Source: Actinomycetota bacterium (lineage in GTDB: Bacteria; Actinomycetota; Geothermincolia; Geothermincolales; RBG-13-55-18). From it: a stretch of DNA of 64,000 nucleotides. The position numbers were made by a program, and so were the translations under genes. Position 1 is the stretch's first letter. Each line of letters begins with the position of its first letter. Below the pieces are notes generated by a model. The model worked only from the letters and a program-made list of their open reading frames with translations, made no database searches and was not told where the DNA came from. Shown here piece after piece: positions 27,154 through 36,004 of this stretch. The stretch is from NCBI GenBank assembly GCA_014360645.1, contig JACIXD010000003.1:62001-126000 (forward strand), in the 5' to 3' direction.

Positions 27154-27687
27154 CTAGGAAGAGGCCTTTCGCGCACCCGACCTCCTGGCCAGGCGCAGGG
27201 TCGCCAGGGCCACCGGGACCAGGGCGGCGAAGTATCCCAGGTAGGCGACATATCCCAGGTAGGGGAAGATGGCCACCACCTTTCCCTCCACCTCCTCCAG
27301 CGGCACCGGGAAACGGTCCGGCATCTCCACCGCGTCGCCTTTGGTGACGAGGTACCGCTCTCCGTCGCGCTCGAACTCGTCCACGATACGGTGGACGTTC
27401 CTCCCGATCCTGGGGTCCCGGAAGGCGATGATCTCGCCCGGACGGTACTCTTCACGCGGTATTACCACCACCATGCTCCCCGTCCGGATGGTGGGCTCCA
27501 TGGACCCGGAGACGATCACCCGCGCGTGCAGCCAGGGGTTCACGGCCGAGAAGAGCAGCAGCAGAAAGAGGAGGAGCAGGAAACCCTCCAGCGCCCAGGC
27601 GGGAACCACGAGCAGCAGGTAGGCGGCCCGGTTCCTCTCCCGCAGGTCCTTGAGGGATAGTTCCCTCGACCAGAACGGTCCCCTCAT
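27154..27687 (-). CDS. Signal peptidase I, SipW/archaeal-ER type
   Basis: Membrane serine protease removing signal peptides. The 177-residue protein has a long N-terminal transmembrane segment (about 23-45), the catalytic Ser motif VSGSMEPTI, GDAVEMPD as the conserved GDN-like box and NVHRIV in the region that carries Lys in classical SPase I. His in place of Lys marks the Ser-His SipW/Sec11 class. A second hydrophobic stretch near the C-terminus ends in RRSGARK. The ATG at 27687, with GAGGAG seven bases upstream, is chosen over a GTG at 27771. SipW-type enzymes often process few dedicated substrates, but none is adjacent. Confidence 0.87.
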   Translation of the reverse strand: MRGPFWSRELSLKDLRERNRAAYLLLVVPAWALEGFLLLLFLLLLFSAVNPWLHARVIVSGSMEPTIRTGSMVVVIPREEYRPGEIIAFRDPRIGRNVHRIVDEFERDGERYLVTKGDAVEMPDRFPVPLEEVEGKVVAIFPYLGYVAYLGYFAALVPVALATLRLARRSGARKASS

Positions 27688-27833
27688 CGCCGTCTCCTCG
27701 ATCCTGTCCTCCCGTTTTTCATATAAACAAGCTGCCGCCTCGCCCGGCTCCACCGATTTCACGGCAACCACGGACTAAAGGCGATCACCGCCGTCCATCC
27801 CGCCGGGGTGAGGGCGCTATCCGGCTCCCGCAG

Positions 27834-28592
27834 TCACAGCAACCACAGGCTGAGCGCCATCACCGCCATGCCGGCCGTCACCCCCAGCATGGCATGGGCG
27901 TCCATGCCGTATTCACGCGAGGCGGGGATGAGCTCGTCGAGGGAGATGTAGACCATGATGCCGGCGACGGCGGCCAGGACCCACCCCAGCACCGTTTCGT
28001 TGATATGACGCACAAGCGCCGCCGCCGCGACCGCCGCCCCGGCGGGCTCGGCGGCTCCGGAGAGGAATGACCACCAGAAAGCCTTGCGGCGGCTTCCCGT
28101 CGCCAGGTAGACGGGCGTGGAGACCGCCATCCCCTCGGGGATGTTGTGGATGGCGATGGCGACGGCGATGGCCAGCCCGAGCCGCAGGTCCTGCAGGGAG
28201 CCCGCGAAGGTGGCCATTCCCTCCGGGAAGTTGTGGATGCCGATGCCCAGGGCCACCAGTACGCCGGTGCGGTACATCTCGCGGCTCTCCTCCGCGGGAG
28301 CGCCGATCTTCTCCGCGAAATATTCGTGGGGGATGAGGGCGTCCACGGCGAACATGAAGGCCATCCCGGCGAAGAAGCCCAGGAGGGCGGGGCCCAGGCC
28401 CAGGTATTCCCGGCTTGATGCCAGCAGCTCGACGAAGGATACCAGCAGCATCACCCCCGCGGAGAAGCCCAGGGTCATACTGATGAAACGCGGGCCGGGG
28501 TTCTCGAGCCACAGGGCGAGCAGGCTGCCGAAGGTGGTGGACAGCCCCGCGGCGGCGGTGATGAGCAGAGCCCAGCCAACGTTGACGTCCAT
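27834..28592 (-). CDS. ZIP-family divalent metal transporter (ZupT-like)
   Basis: 252-residue inner-membrane protein importing Zn2+ and related ions. About eight hydrophobic helices are visible. The metal-binding sequences of the ZIP family are present in HNFPEGMATF (TM4) and HNIPEGMAVS (TM5), and SLDELIPASREY follows in a later helix. The ATG at 28592 giving MDVNVGWALL is preferred. No Zur or other metal-regulator operator was identified upstream. Confidence 0.9.
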   Translation of the reverse strand: MDVNVGWALLITAAAGLSTTFGSLLALWLENPGPRFISMTLGFSAGVMLLVSFVELLASSREYLGLGPALLGFFAGMAFMFAVDALIPHEYFAEKIGAPAEESREMYRTGVLVALGIGIHNFPEGMATFAGSLQDLRLGLAIAVAIAIHNIPEGMAVSTPVYLATGSRRKAFWWSFLSGAAEPAGAAVAAAALVRHINETVLGWVLAAVAGIMVYISLDELIPASREYGMDAHAMLGVTAGMAVMALSLWLL

Positions 28593-29284
28593 GCGCACCT
28601 CGCGTTTACATGCCGATGATGTCCGCAAGCCATCCGCCGCAGGCAGGGTCATTAAGCCGCTGCTGCGGGTCCGCGCCGCCTCGCCGGCCTTTCCCGCCGT
28701 CGAGGGCCTGCACGAACATCATACCCCCTTCTCCATGGGAATATAAGGCAAATGCCCTCACGGGCCGATTCCCCTCGGGAAGCGGGGAGGTGGGTGCGGC
28801 ACCCGCTTCTCTCCATGCAACGCCCTCCCGAGGACGCACACGAACGCCTCACCCACCTTCTTCATGGCAATATAAGGCAAATGCCCTCACGGGCCGATTC
28901 CCCTCGGGAAGCGGGGAGGTGGGTGCGGCACCCGCTTCTCTCCATGCAACGCTCTCCCGAGGACGCACACGAACGCCTCACCCACCTTCTTCATGGGAAT
29001 ATATGGTGAGCGTTTCCGAGGATGCCGTTTGCTGCGGGAAGGCGGCAGAGAGGACGGCGGAACAAGCCCCTCTCCGTATGGTCCATCTTGCGCCGCACGC
29101 CGGAGCGAGCCAGTCGTCTGTGGAGATCCGGTCGGGAACAGGAGGCGCAGATGCCAGGCGGGTGCCGCGCGCCGCGTATCACCACGCTGCGAGGGGTTAA
29201 CTGCGGCGCGCTCCGTCCCGATATACCTCTCTAAGGGCGACGCATGAGGCGAAGGCGCGCGGAGGACAGGAAAGGAGAGAGAAC
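28593..29284. other. 692-base non-coding stretch holding a tandem repeat
   Basis: It lies between the ZIP gene and the TIG lipoprotein gene. The dominating feature is the 129-bp tandem repeat at 28740-28997 (separate entry). The repeats contain in-frame open reading (129 = 43 codons), but no ribosome site and no recognisable protein, so I treat it as non-coding. The remainder shows no RNA gene or operator I can name. Confidence 0.5.
28740..28997. repeat. Two near-identical 129-bp tandem units with partial flanking copies
   Basis: Unit 1 is 28740-28868 and unit 2 is 28869-28997. They differ at only two positions I can see: CGCCCTCCC versus CGCTCTCCC, and the last base of each unit. Each begins AATATAAGGCAAATGCCCTC and ends CTTCTTCATGG. 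The stretch before unit 1 (CTCCATGGG) and after unit 2 (AATATATGG) retain the unit ends, so the array was probably longer. Within a unit GAGGTGGGTG can pair with CACCCACCTT. Confidence 0.9.
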
Positions 29285-30184
29285 ATGATGAAGAGGATGT
29301 GGCGCTTGGGAGTGGCGCTTGCGGCTCTCTTGACGCTGGCCGCTGCGTTCCTCGCCGGCTGCGGCAAGTCCGCTGCGAAGCCGCAGATCAGCTCCCTGGA
29401 CCCGGTGAGCGGGCCGCCGGGGAGCGAGGTGGTCATCAAGGGGTCCGGGTTCGGGTCCTCGCAGGGGACGGGGGTGGTCTTCTTCAGCGGCAGGCAGGTG
29501 GAGGTGGTGGCGTGGGCCGACACCGTGATCACGGTGAAGCTTCCCGCGGACATGGCCGAGGCCGCCTACGGAGTCAAGGTGGAGACGGAAAAGGGCGCCA
29601 GCAACGAGGTGGAGTTCAAGGTCACGGGAACGCCCGCCGCGGGCCCCAGGATAACCTCGCTGGAGCCGGAGAGGGGCAGATCCGGCGACGAGGTGGTCAT
29701 CAAGGGCACGGGGTTCGGAAAGGAGCAGGGCAGCGGCAAGGTCCTCTTCGGCACCGGGACCGCGGAGGTCAAGAAGTGGTCGGATACCTCCATCACCATC
29801 GTGGTGCCTCCCAATCTGGGGCCGAACACCTACGGGGTCACGGTGAAGAACGATGCCGGAAAGAGCAACGAGGCCATCTTCAAGATCGGCAGCGACGAGG
29901 ACAAGATGGCGGAGCAGAAGCAGGCGGTCATCGACTACCTCCAGGCGCAGGGACAGTCCACGGCTGGCTCCGAGCAGTGGAAGGTGACCCTGGTCAAGCG
30001 CAGCGCCCAGAACCCCAACTGGGAAGTGGTGAAGGTGGAGGTGCCGGGAGGAAAATCCTTCGAGGCCGTGCTGATCATGAACAACATGCTGGGGGGCTGG
30101 GAATGCCTGAAGACCGGCGAGCCCCCCTGGACGGGGATCGATTTCAAGGGCGAACCCATACCCTCGGACATCGAGAAGACCTGA
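29285..30184 (+). CDS. Lipoprotein with two IPT/TIG domains
   Basis: 299 residues. A signal peptide with lipobox LAGC gives lipid-anchored Cys26. Two IPT/TIG immunoglobulin-like domains follow (about residues 33-115 and 118-200); each has the pattern ITSLxPxxGxxGxEVVIKGxGFG and a closing SNE.xFK. The C-terminal ~95 residues form a separate alpha/beta-looking segment (DYLQAQG... WECLKTGEPPWTGIDFKG) that I do not recognise. Secreted TIG proteins usually bind polysaccharide or act in surface adhesion. RBS GGAAAGGAGAGAG precedes the paired ATGs at 29285 and 29288. Confidence 0.82.
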   Translation: MMKRMWRLGVALAALLTLAAAFLAGCGKSAAKPQISSLDPVSGPPGSEVVIKGSGFGSSQGTGVVFFSGRQVEVVAWADTVITVKLPADMAEAAYGVKVETEKGASNEVEFKVTGTPAAGPRITSLEPERGRSGDEVVIKGTGFGKEQGSGKVLFGTGTAEVKKWSDTSITIVVPPNLGPNTYGVTVKNDAGKSNEAIFKIGSDEDKMAEQKQAVIDYLQAQGQSTAGSEQWKVTLVKRSAQNPNWEVVKVEVPGGKSFEAVLIMNNMLGGWECLKTGEPPWTGIDFKGEPIPSDIEKT

Positions 30185-30712
30185 ACCATCCGGCGCCATG
30201 GGCGTGCCGGCGGCATCCGGCCGCGGGCGCGGCAGATGGAGGCGGCGGAAGCGGGCGCCCGGCCTCGGGCAGGCGCCCGCTCGCCGTCTTCCCCGGACGG
30301 GTTGCCCTTTCGCGCGGGGGCGGAAATACGGTCACCGGGCTTAACCTCACCTTGCCTTCTGTTTCCCGTAGGGATCCGAAATCCCACGACCCGGGGTGCT
30401 CGGCACGCTCGAGAGCCCCACAGAGGCAAACCTGGAGACGGGAAAGAAGATCGCATCGTCCGCGACGACAAGTGAGTAAGACGGCGCTCGCGATCCCCTC
30501 GTCTCGGGACCACATGTACCCCATGTATATGGGTATATGGCGGCTTCCGGACCGTGTCGGACAACCACCTCCGCCTGGGCAGAAACGTCCCGGGTCGGGG
30601 ATATCGGGGACGGTCATGTCGCCGCGGAACCCTCCTGGGGTAGAATGTGGTCTCAAGCGGAGTAGGACACGCGCCCGAGACGGATGCGGGGCGCACGGAT
30701 GGCCGGGGTGAC
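30185..30712. other. 528-base gap before the deacetylase gene
   Basis: No supported gene. An AT-richer patch near 30521-30540 contains the imperfect inverted repeat CCCAT-GTAT-ATGGG followed by a second TATATGG, which could be an operator or -10 region for the deacetylase. The rest is GC-rich without clear hairpin terminators. Confidence 0.4.
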
Positions 30713-31714
30713 ATGGAGGACAACGAGTTCCACGTGGACATGCGGGAGGTGCTGGCGCGGCGCAGGCGCCTGCGCAGGCGGAGGAGGCTCAGGCGGACCG
30801 TGGTGGTTGCCGCCTGCATGGCGCTCTTAGCGGCGGCCTTGGTCCTCTCTCCCTGGGGGCCGGCAAGGGGTCTGTTTTTCTCGGAGCAGGGGGTTGAGGG
30901 AGGCCTTGACCGGGAGGAGCAGGCCGCCGCGGAGGGCAACGGGGCCGTGGTGACGCCCGCGGCGGCGGAGGAAGAGGCGGAAGGCGGAGGCCGGGAGGGA
31001 GGCGCGACCCCGGAGGAGCCGCCGAGGAGGGAGAAGGCCTCGGTCGCCAGCCCGCCCACCGTGGCCATCGTGGTGGACGATACGGGGGGAGACGTGACCA
31101 ACCTGGAGCGCTGGCTGGCCGTCGGAGCCCCCGTAACCTTCGCGGTTATGCCCCACTGCCAGGCCTCCGCCTCCACGGCGGAGCGCCTGTGCGCCGCGGG
31201 ATACCGCATCATGATGCACATCCCCACCGAGAACGACCCCCCCAACTCCTTCTCGGGAACCGGGCAGCTCGCGGTGGGGATGAGCCGCGACACGGTGTTC
31301 GCCACCGTGGACGGAGACCTGGCCACGGTGCCCCACGTGACGGGCATCAACAACCACCAGGGCGGCAGGGGCTGCAACGACCACCAGCTCATGAACTACA
31401 TGTGCCAGTGGGCCAGGGAACGCGGCCTCTTCGTGGTGGACAGCGACAGCTCCACCCACAGCCAGGTCACCAGGGCTGCTCAGGAGCTGGGTTTCCCCCG
31501 GCGCAGGAACCAGGTGTTCATCGACCACCACAACGAGCCCTACACCATAAGGGAGGCCATGCGCCGCCTGGCGCGCATAGCGCGTCAGGACGGCACGGCC
31601 ATAGGCATATGCCACTTCCACCGCCCCAACACGCCCTCGGTGGTGGGGGAGATGGTAAGGACGCTGCGTGCCGAGGGCATCAATTTCGCCTTCGTGGAGG
31701 ACATCCACAACTGA
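30713..31714 (+). CDS. Membrane-anchored divergent polysaccharide deacetylase (YibQ family)
   Basis: 333 residues. An Arg-rich N-terminus and one transmembrane helix (about 29-46) are followed by a low-complexity Glu/Gly/Ala linker to ~110. The domain begins TVAIVVDDTGGDVTNLERWLAVGAPVTFAVMP, with H in MMHIPTE and later HQGGRGCNDHQLM and DSDSST, matching the Polysacc_deac_2 family (PF04748). These are carbohydrate-esterase-like barrels acting at the cell surface; substrates are unproven. The ATG at 30713 is used because upstream in-frame codons lack a ribosome site. The C-terminus ends FAFVEDIHN, typical of the family. Confidence 0.85.
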   Translation: MEDNEFHVDMREVLARRRRLRRRRRLRRTVVVAACMALLAAALVLSPWGPARGLFFSEQGVEGGLDREEQAAAEGNGAVVTPAAAEEEAEGGGREGGATPEEPPRREKASVASPPTVAIVVDDTGGDVTNLERWLAVGAPVTFAVMPHCQASASTAERLCAAGYRIMMHIPTENDPPNSFSGTGQLAVGMSRDTVFATVDGDLATVPHVTGINNHQGGRGCNDHQLMNYMCQWARERGLFVVDSDSSTHSQVTRAAQELGFPRRRNQVFIDHHNEPYTIREAMRRLARIARQDGTAIGICHFHRPNTPSVVGEMVRTLRAEGINFAFVEDIHN

Positions 31715-31852
31715 AGCCTCCTCCGGGTGCGGGGCACGCCCGCGGGCGGCATAGCGTAATCGCGCTCCCGGCGCGGCCCTGCGCTGCCAGGAGCGAGCGC
31801 CGTTACCCGGGGAGCGTCCGCGGGCCCGACCGGATGTCCCCGGCGGCGCACG

Positions 31853-32653
31853 CTATCGGGCTACCTTCCGAGACAAGGCGACGAGGGAGCTTCCCAGGGG
31901 CAGACAAAAGCGGGAGGCGGCGCGAGCCTCGAGGCCGAGCAGGGAGGTCAGGGCGGCGTTCAGGGGTGGCGGAGGCATCCACAGATCGGAGGAAGGTCGA
32001 AGGAGGCCGTAAGGATTGGGGGAGGGAGAGCGGTCCGCGCGGATCGCCGGTCTTCCGTCCATCCTGCTCGCGAGGCGGAAGGCCGCGATGGCTGGCAGCA
32101 GGGTGAAGACGAAGTAAGTGACCTTCACCGGTTCGAGCCCTGACGCGGTGAGCATCTCTCGTACCTGTCTGGCGCGATAACGCCTAGCCCCATCCACCGC
32201 CTCGTCGTGTCTGCCGCGGAGGAGGGCAAGGGCGGGGAGGTTCAACAGCAGCCATCCTTCGGGGGCAAGGACCCTGGCCATCTCGCGCAGGGCCGCGAGG
32301 TCGTCGCTCACCGCGCGGTGGTAGATCACGTTGAAGGAGACCACCAGATCGAAACGGTCGCCGGCGAAGGGGAGCTCCTCCACCCCGCAACAGCGCAGTT
32401 CCTCCAGGCCGCGCTCCCGGCAGAAGCGCAGGGCCTCCTCGCTGACGTCCACGCCCACCAGCCGGCGGGGCCGGTAGCGATCACGCAGCCAGCACGTAAA
32501 GCCACCCGTTCCGCATCCCGCGTCGAGCACCCGGCCCCGCGGCGCGTCCGGACAGTAACTTTCGAGGAGCGAAGAGAAGAGTCGGCGGTGGCCCAGGTAC
32601 CACCAGTGCCTGTCCTCAACCGCGCGCTGGCGGCGGTATTCTTCGACCTTCAA
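31853..32653 (-). CDS. Class I SAM-dependent methyltransferase
   Basis: 266 residues. The start EYRRQRAVEDRHWWYLGHRR is typical of small-molecule methyltransferases of the Methyltransf_11 type. Motif I is VLDAGCGTGG, the acidic motif II is VGVDVS, and FDLVVSFNVIYH is motif IV. A hydrophobic C-terminal segment (VTYFVFTLLPAIAAF) suggests membrane contact, as in some quinone or lipid methyltransferases. The frame has a stop just before the TTG at 32653, so that TTG is the likely start. It is divergent from the sugar kinase; substrate unknown. Confidence 0.8.
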   Translation of the reverse strand: MKVEEYRRQRAVEDRHWWYLGHRRLFSSLLESYCPDAPRGRVLDAGCGTGGFTCWLRDRYRPRRLVGVDVSEEALRFCRERGLEELRCCGVEELPFAGDRFDLVVSFNVIYHRAVSDDLAALREMARVLAPEGWLLLNLPALALLRGRHDEAVDGARRYRARQVREMLTASGLEPVKVTYFVFTLLPAIAAFRLASRMDGRPAIRADRSPSPNPYGLLRPSSDLWMPPPPLNAALTSLLGLEARAASRFCLPLGSSLVALSRKVAR

Positions 32654-33053
32654 GCTGCATCACCGGTCCTCTATGGGTTTGGGCCTCCCCGGAGAAGGCC
32701 GGCACCGGGGGTTCGTGATGCCTTTGGCGTACTCCGCCCCTTTGGCCGCGGCTCGTCCTCCCGCAGAGCGGCCTGAAGAGCCGGGCATGAGGACCGTCGC
32801 CGTGCAGGACGCTTCTCGAGGCACCGCCCCCGCCGCCCCTTCCACACCTCCTCCAACCGCCGCGGGTGGGCGGAGGCCGGCCTCAGCGGGCGCGAGGCCG
32901 TGGCTTCCCCGCTTTTCGGGGGAACCCTCTCTTGCTAACATGTCCCCATGATAAACGGTGCCCGAGCGCGGCGGAAGCGGCGGGGCTCGGGATCCTCTGC
33001 CGCGCCGCGCAAGGGAAGTCGGCGGAGGCGTCCCGGCAAGGTGTGTGGAGGCC
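32654..33053. other. Divergent intergenic region between methyltransferase and sugar kinase
   Basis: 400 bases, GC-rich. It must hold two divergent promoters, but no convincing -35/-10 pair could be read. A TTGCTA at 32932 has only a 12-base distance to GATAAA. No catabolite or XylR-type operator was recognised. Confidence 0.35.
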
Positions 33054-34550
33054 ATGGCCTATCTGCTCGGTTATGACGCGGGGAGTTCTTTCATCAAGGC
33101 GTCCCTGCTGGACGCGGCCACGGGGCGGCAGGTGGCGGCCGCGAGCTCCCCGGATCGGGAGCTGCCCATCGCGGCGGCCCGCCCGGGTTGGGCGGAACAG
33201 GACCCGGAGACGTGGTGGGAGAACCTGGTGCGCGCCACCGCCGTGCTGCGCCGGAAGAGCGGCGCCGAGATGAGTGAAGTGGCCGCGATCGGCATCTCAT
33301 ACCAGATGCACGGGCTGGTGGTGGTGGGCAGGGACCTCAAGCCCCTTCGCCCCTCCATCATCTGGTGCGACTCGCGCGCCGTGGAGGTGGGGGAGAGGGC
33401 GCTGCGCGCGCTGGGCGTAGAGAGCTGCATGGGGCGCCTGCTGAACTCGCCCGGCAACTTCACCGCCTCCAGGCTGGCCTGGCTGAAGGAGAGCGAACCG
33501 GAGCTCTTCCGCCTCGTGCACAAGGCCATGCTGCCCGGGGACTACCTCGCCCTGCGTATGACGGGGGAGGCGGTCACCACCCCCTCGGGCCTCTCGGAGA
33601 TGGTGCTCTGGGATTTCACCGCCGGCGAGGCGGCGGTGATGGTCCTGGAACACTACGGGATCCCTTCCGGGATGCTCCCCGAGGTGAGGCCCACTTTTTC
33701 CGTGCAGGGGGAACTCACCCGCGAAGCGGCCGCGGAGCTCGGCCTGCGCCCCGGCATCCCGGTGGCCTATCGCGCCGGGGACCAGCCCAACAACGCCTTC
33801 GCCCTCGAGGTGCTGGAGCCGGGGGAGGCGGCCGCTACCGCGGGTACTTCGGGAGTCGTCTACGGGGTGTCCGCGGAGCCCCGCAGCGACGCGCGCTCAC
33901 GCGTCAACGTCTTCGTGCACGTGAACCACCGGGAGGAGGACCCGCGCTACGGCGTGCTGATGTGCGTGAACGGCGCGGGCATAACCTACCGCTGGCTCAG
34001 GAGCCTGCTGGGAGGAACGGCGGGAGGACCGGACTACCGGCGCATGGACGAGGAGGCGGCGTCGGCGCCCCCGGGGTCGGAGGGCCTCATGTTCTTTCCC
34101 TACGGCAACGGTTCGGAGAGGACGCTGGAGAACCGCCTGCCCGGGGCCTCCGTGCGCGGACTGGACTTCAACTGTCACCGCCGGCCGCACCTCCTGCGCG
34201 CCGCTCAGGAGGGCGTGGTCTTCGCCCTCCACTACGGCCTGGAGATCATGCGCGCCATGGGGGCCGGGGCGGAGAGGATACGCGCGGGCCGGGCGAACAT
34301 GTTCCTCGACCCCCTCTTCCGCCGCATCTTCGCCGCGGTCACGGGAGCGGCGCTGGAGGTCTATGACACCGACGGCGCCCAGGGGGCCGCGCGGGGCGCG
34401 GGGCTGGGAGCGGGGGTCTTCGCGGACGTTGCGGAGGCCTTCAGGGGGCTGGAGAGAGTGGAGACGGTGGAGCCGGACCCGGACCTGGAGGAGGCTTACC
34501 GCGAGGCGTACGGACGCTGGAAGGCGGAGCTGGAGCGGCAGATGACCTGA
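33054..34550 (+). CDS. xylB: FGGY-family carbohydrate kinase, xylulokinase-like
   Basis: 498 residues phosphorylating a sugar, most likely D-xylulose. The N-terminal domain has YDAGSSFIKASLLDAATG (phosphate-1 motif) and GISYQMHGLVVVG, a xylulokinase hallmark. The catalytic Asp lies in AGDQPNN, and the ATP-binding TAGTSGVVYG and C-terminal GGxxxx regions are present. Its neighbour is a divergent xylose isomerase-like protein, then a GH3 glycosidase, which supports pentose use. The start at ATG 33054 is chosen on homology; the open frame extends upstream without sense. The symbol is tentative. Confidence 0.82.
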   Translation: MAYLLGYDAGSSFIKASLLDAATGRQVAAASSPDRELPIAAARPGWAEQDPETWWENLVRATAVLRRKSGAEMSEVAAIGISYQMHGLVVVGRDLKPLRPSIIWCDSRAVEVGERALRALGVESCMGRLLNSPGNFTASRLAWLKESEPELFRLVHKAMLPGDYLALRMTGEAVTTPSGLSEMVLWDFTAGEAAVMVLEHYGIPSGMLPEVRPTFSVQGELTREAAAELGLRPGIPVAYRAGDQPNNAFALEVLEPGEAAATAGTSGVVYGVSAEPRSDARSRVNVFVHVNHREEDPRYGVLMCVNGAGITYRWLRSLLGGTAGGPDYRRMDEEAASAPPGSEGLMFFPYGNGSERTLENRLPGASVRGLDFNCHRRPHLLRAAQEGVVFALHYGLEIMRAMGAGAERIRAGRANMFLDPLFRRIFAAVTGAALEVYDTDGAQGAARGAGLGAGVFADVAEAFRGLERVETVEPDPDLEEAYREAYGRWKAELERQMT

Positions 34551-34659
34551 CCGCCGCGTAGATGCCGGCCCGCTCTCCGAGCCCTCGCCGTGGAAGGGGC
34601 GGGCCCCATGGCGACAGGGGCCCTCGAGGCAGACATCTGGAAGAAAAAGGAGGCGTGTG

Positions 34660-35799
34660 ATGCGGGAAGAGACCTCTTTTCACAGCATCTGCCGCTGGAC
34701 GTTCCATGCCGGGAAGGGGGGTTTCGTGCCCCCCGACTCCATCCCCGAGTGGGCTGCCCTCGACACCCCGGGATGCGTGGAGCTGGCGGCGAGAGAGATA
34801 AGGCCCCGCCTGCCTGAGCATATCCGCCTGGGCATGGAATTCCATTACGATTACGAGGTGGACGAGGGGAACGCCGGGGAGGTGGCCGACGCCCTGGTGT
34901 CCCACGGCATCCACCTCGCCCTCTTCACCCCCGGAGCCCACCGCCGCTTCGCCTACGGAGGCATCGCCTCCCTGGACGCCGAGGAGCGGAGGGCCGCCGA
35001 GGAGTTCGGCGAGCGCGCGCTGGAGCTGGCCCACGGTCCCCTGCGTCCCGCCTGGCACTCCGAACCCGCTCTGGCGCCCTCCTTCGTGCTCTGGAACGGT
35101 TCATGGGGATACGACCTCGCCAGCGCGGCGGTGGCGGAGATGTACCGCAACCTCAAGGAGAGCGTGGCCGCGCTGTGCCGCCGCGAGGTGGAGATGGGGG
35201 GCGGTATGTTCATGGCCCTCGAGCCCAAGCCCAACGAAGGCCACCCCGCCATGCTCCTCCCCACCGTGGCCAGCGCCATCCTCTTCTGGAAGAAGCTGGA
35301 GGATGAATACGGCGTCGACCTCGCAGGGAAGGGGATAAACAAGGAGTTCGGGCACACGGAGATGGTGGGACTGGACCTCGTCCACGACACCGTGGAGGAG
35401 GTGGACAACGGCATGCTGGTGCACATGCACGTGAACGGCCAGGGTTACAACGACGGCGTCGTCCTGGGCGGTCCGGGCAAGTACGACATCGACCATGGGG
35501 CGCGCATCAACGGCATGAACGTGGCGGTGGCGGGGCTGGCCCTGCGCGCCGGGTACGCGCGCTGGAAAGGTCACGACATGCAGCCGCGCCCCTACGACTG
35601 CCGCGAGCAGGCCGTGGACCGCGTAGTGCGCTCCATCCTCTCCTGGGAGGCCTGCGAGAAGGCGGCGCAGGAGATGGACCACGCCCTTCTCCTGGAATAT
35701 CTTACCAGAAGGGAGACGGCCAAGGCGGAGGACCTGGTGCGCGAGGCGGTAGCTTCCGCCTGGGGCCATTTCAAGCGCATGTACCGGGGAGAGGGCTGA
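34660..35799 (+). CDS. Divergent xylose isomerase-like TIM-barrel protein
   Basis: 379 residues aligned with actinobacterial xylose isomerases. It keeps the catalytic His region as EFHYDYE, the metal/base segment LEPKPNEGH, EFGHTEM and GKYDIDH. Where classical enzymes have a metal-binding Asp in HIDLNGQ, this protein has HMHVNGQ with His257, and the C-terminal arm is shorter. It may isomerise another aldose or have changed metal use. AAAAAGGAGG precedes GTG 34657/ATG 34660. It follows the kinase by about 110 bases and is presumably co-transcribed. Confidence 0.75.
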   Translation: MREETSFHSICRWTFHAGKGGFVPPDSIPEWAALDTPGCVELAAREIRPRLPEHIRLGMEFHYDYEVDEGNAGEVADALVSHGIHLALFTPGAHRRFAYGGIASLDAEERRAAEEFGERALELAHGPLRPAWHSEPALAPSFVLWNGSWGYDLASAAVAEMYRNLKESVAALCRREVEMGGGMFMALEPKPNEGHPAMLLPTVASAILFWKKLEDEYGVDLAGKGINKEFGHTEMVGLDLVHDTVEEVDNGMLVHMHVNGQGYNDGVVLGGPGKYDIDHGARINGMNVAVAGLALRAGYARWKGHDMQPRPYDCREQAVDRVVRSILSWEACEKAAQEMDHALLLEYLTRRETAKAEDLVREAVASAWGHFKRMYRGEG

Positions 35800-35869
35800 G
35801 GAGGCCGGGAGCGGGGCGGGACGCAGGACAGAGGAGAGACGCAGCCCGCGACCGCGCTTGCCGCCGTAA

Positions 35870-36004
35870 CGGTCCGTGCCCGGCGGCGGGATGCGTGAGC
35901 ACGCCCGCTCACACCGTTTTGCAGACCTCGGCGTAACCGCCCCCTCGAGGCAGAGCTATGCGGGTGCGCGGTCCGTGCCCGGCGGCGGGATGCGGAAGCA
36001 CGCC
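35870..36004. repeat. 36-bp direct repeat: extra copy of the GH3 gene's 3' end
   Basis: A 26-base identical block starting CGGTCCGTGCCCGGCGGCGG occurs at 35870-35895 and 35969-35994 (period 99). In both copies, after two differing bases, it continues AGCACGCC. The right copy encodes the last residues of the GH3 protein (CFRIPPPGTDR); the left copy lies downstream of its stop and would still read CSRIPPPGTDR. It looks like a local duplication scar. Confidence 0.8.

Noticed and set aside
28752-29009. Small repeat protein encoded by the 129-bp tandem units
   Set aside because: The frame is open because the unit length is a multiple of three; no ribosome site, start context or known motif supports translation.
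28593-29284. CRISPR array
   Set aside because: Only two 129-bp units without spacers; period and structure do not fit CRISPR repeats.
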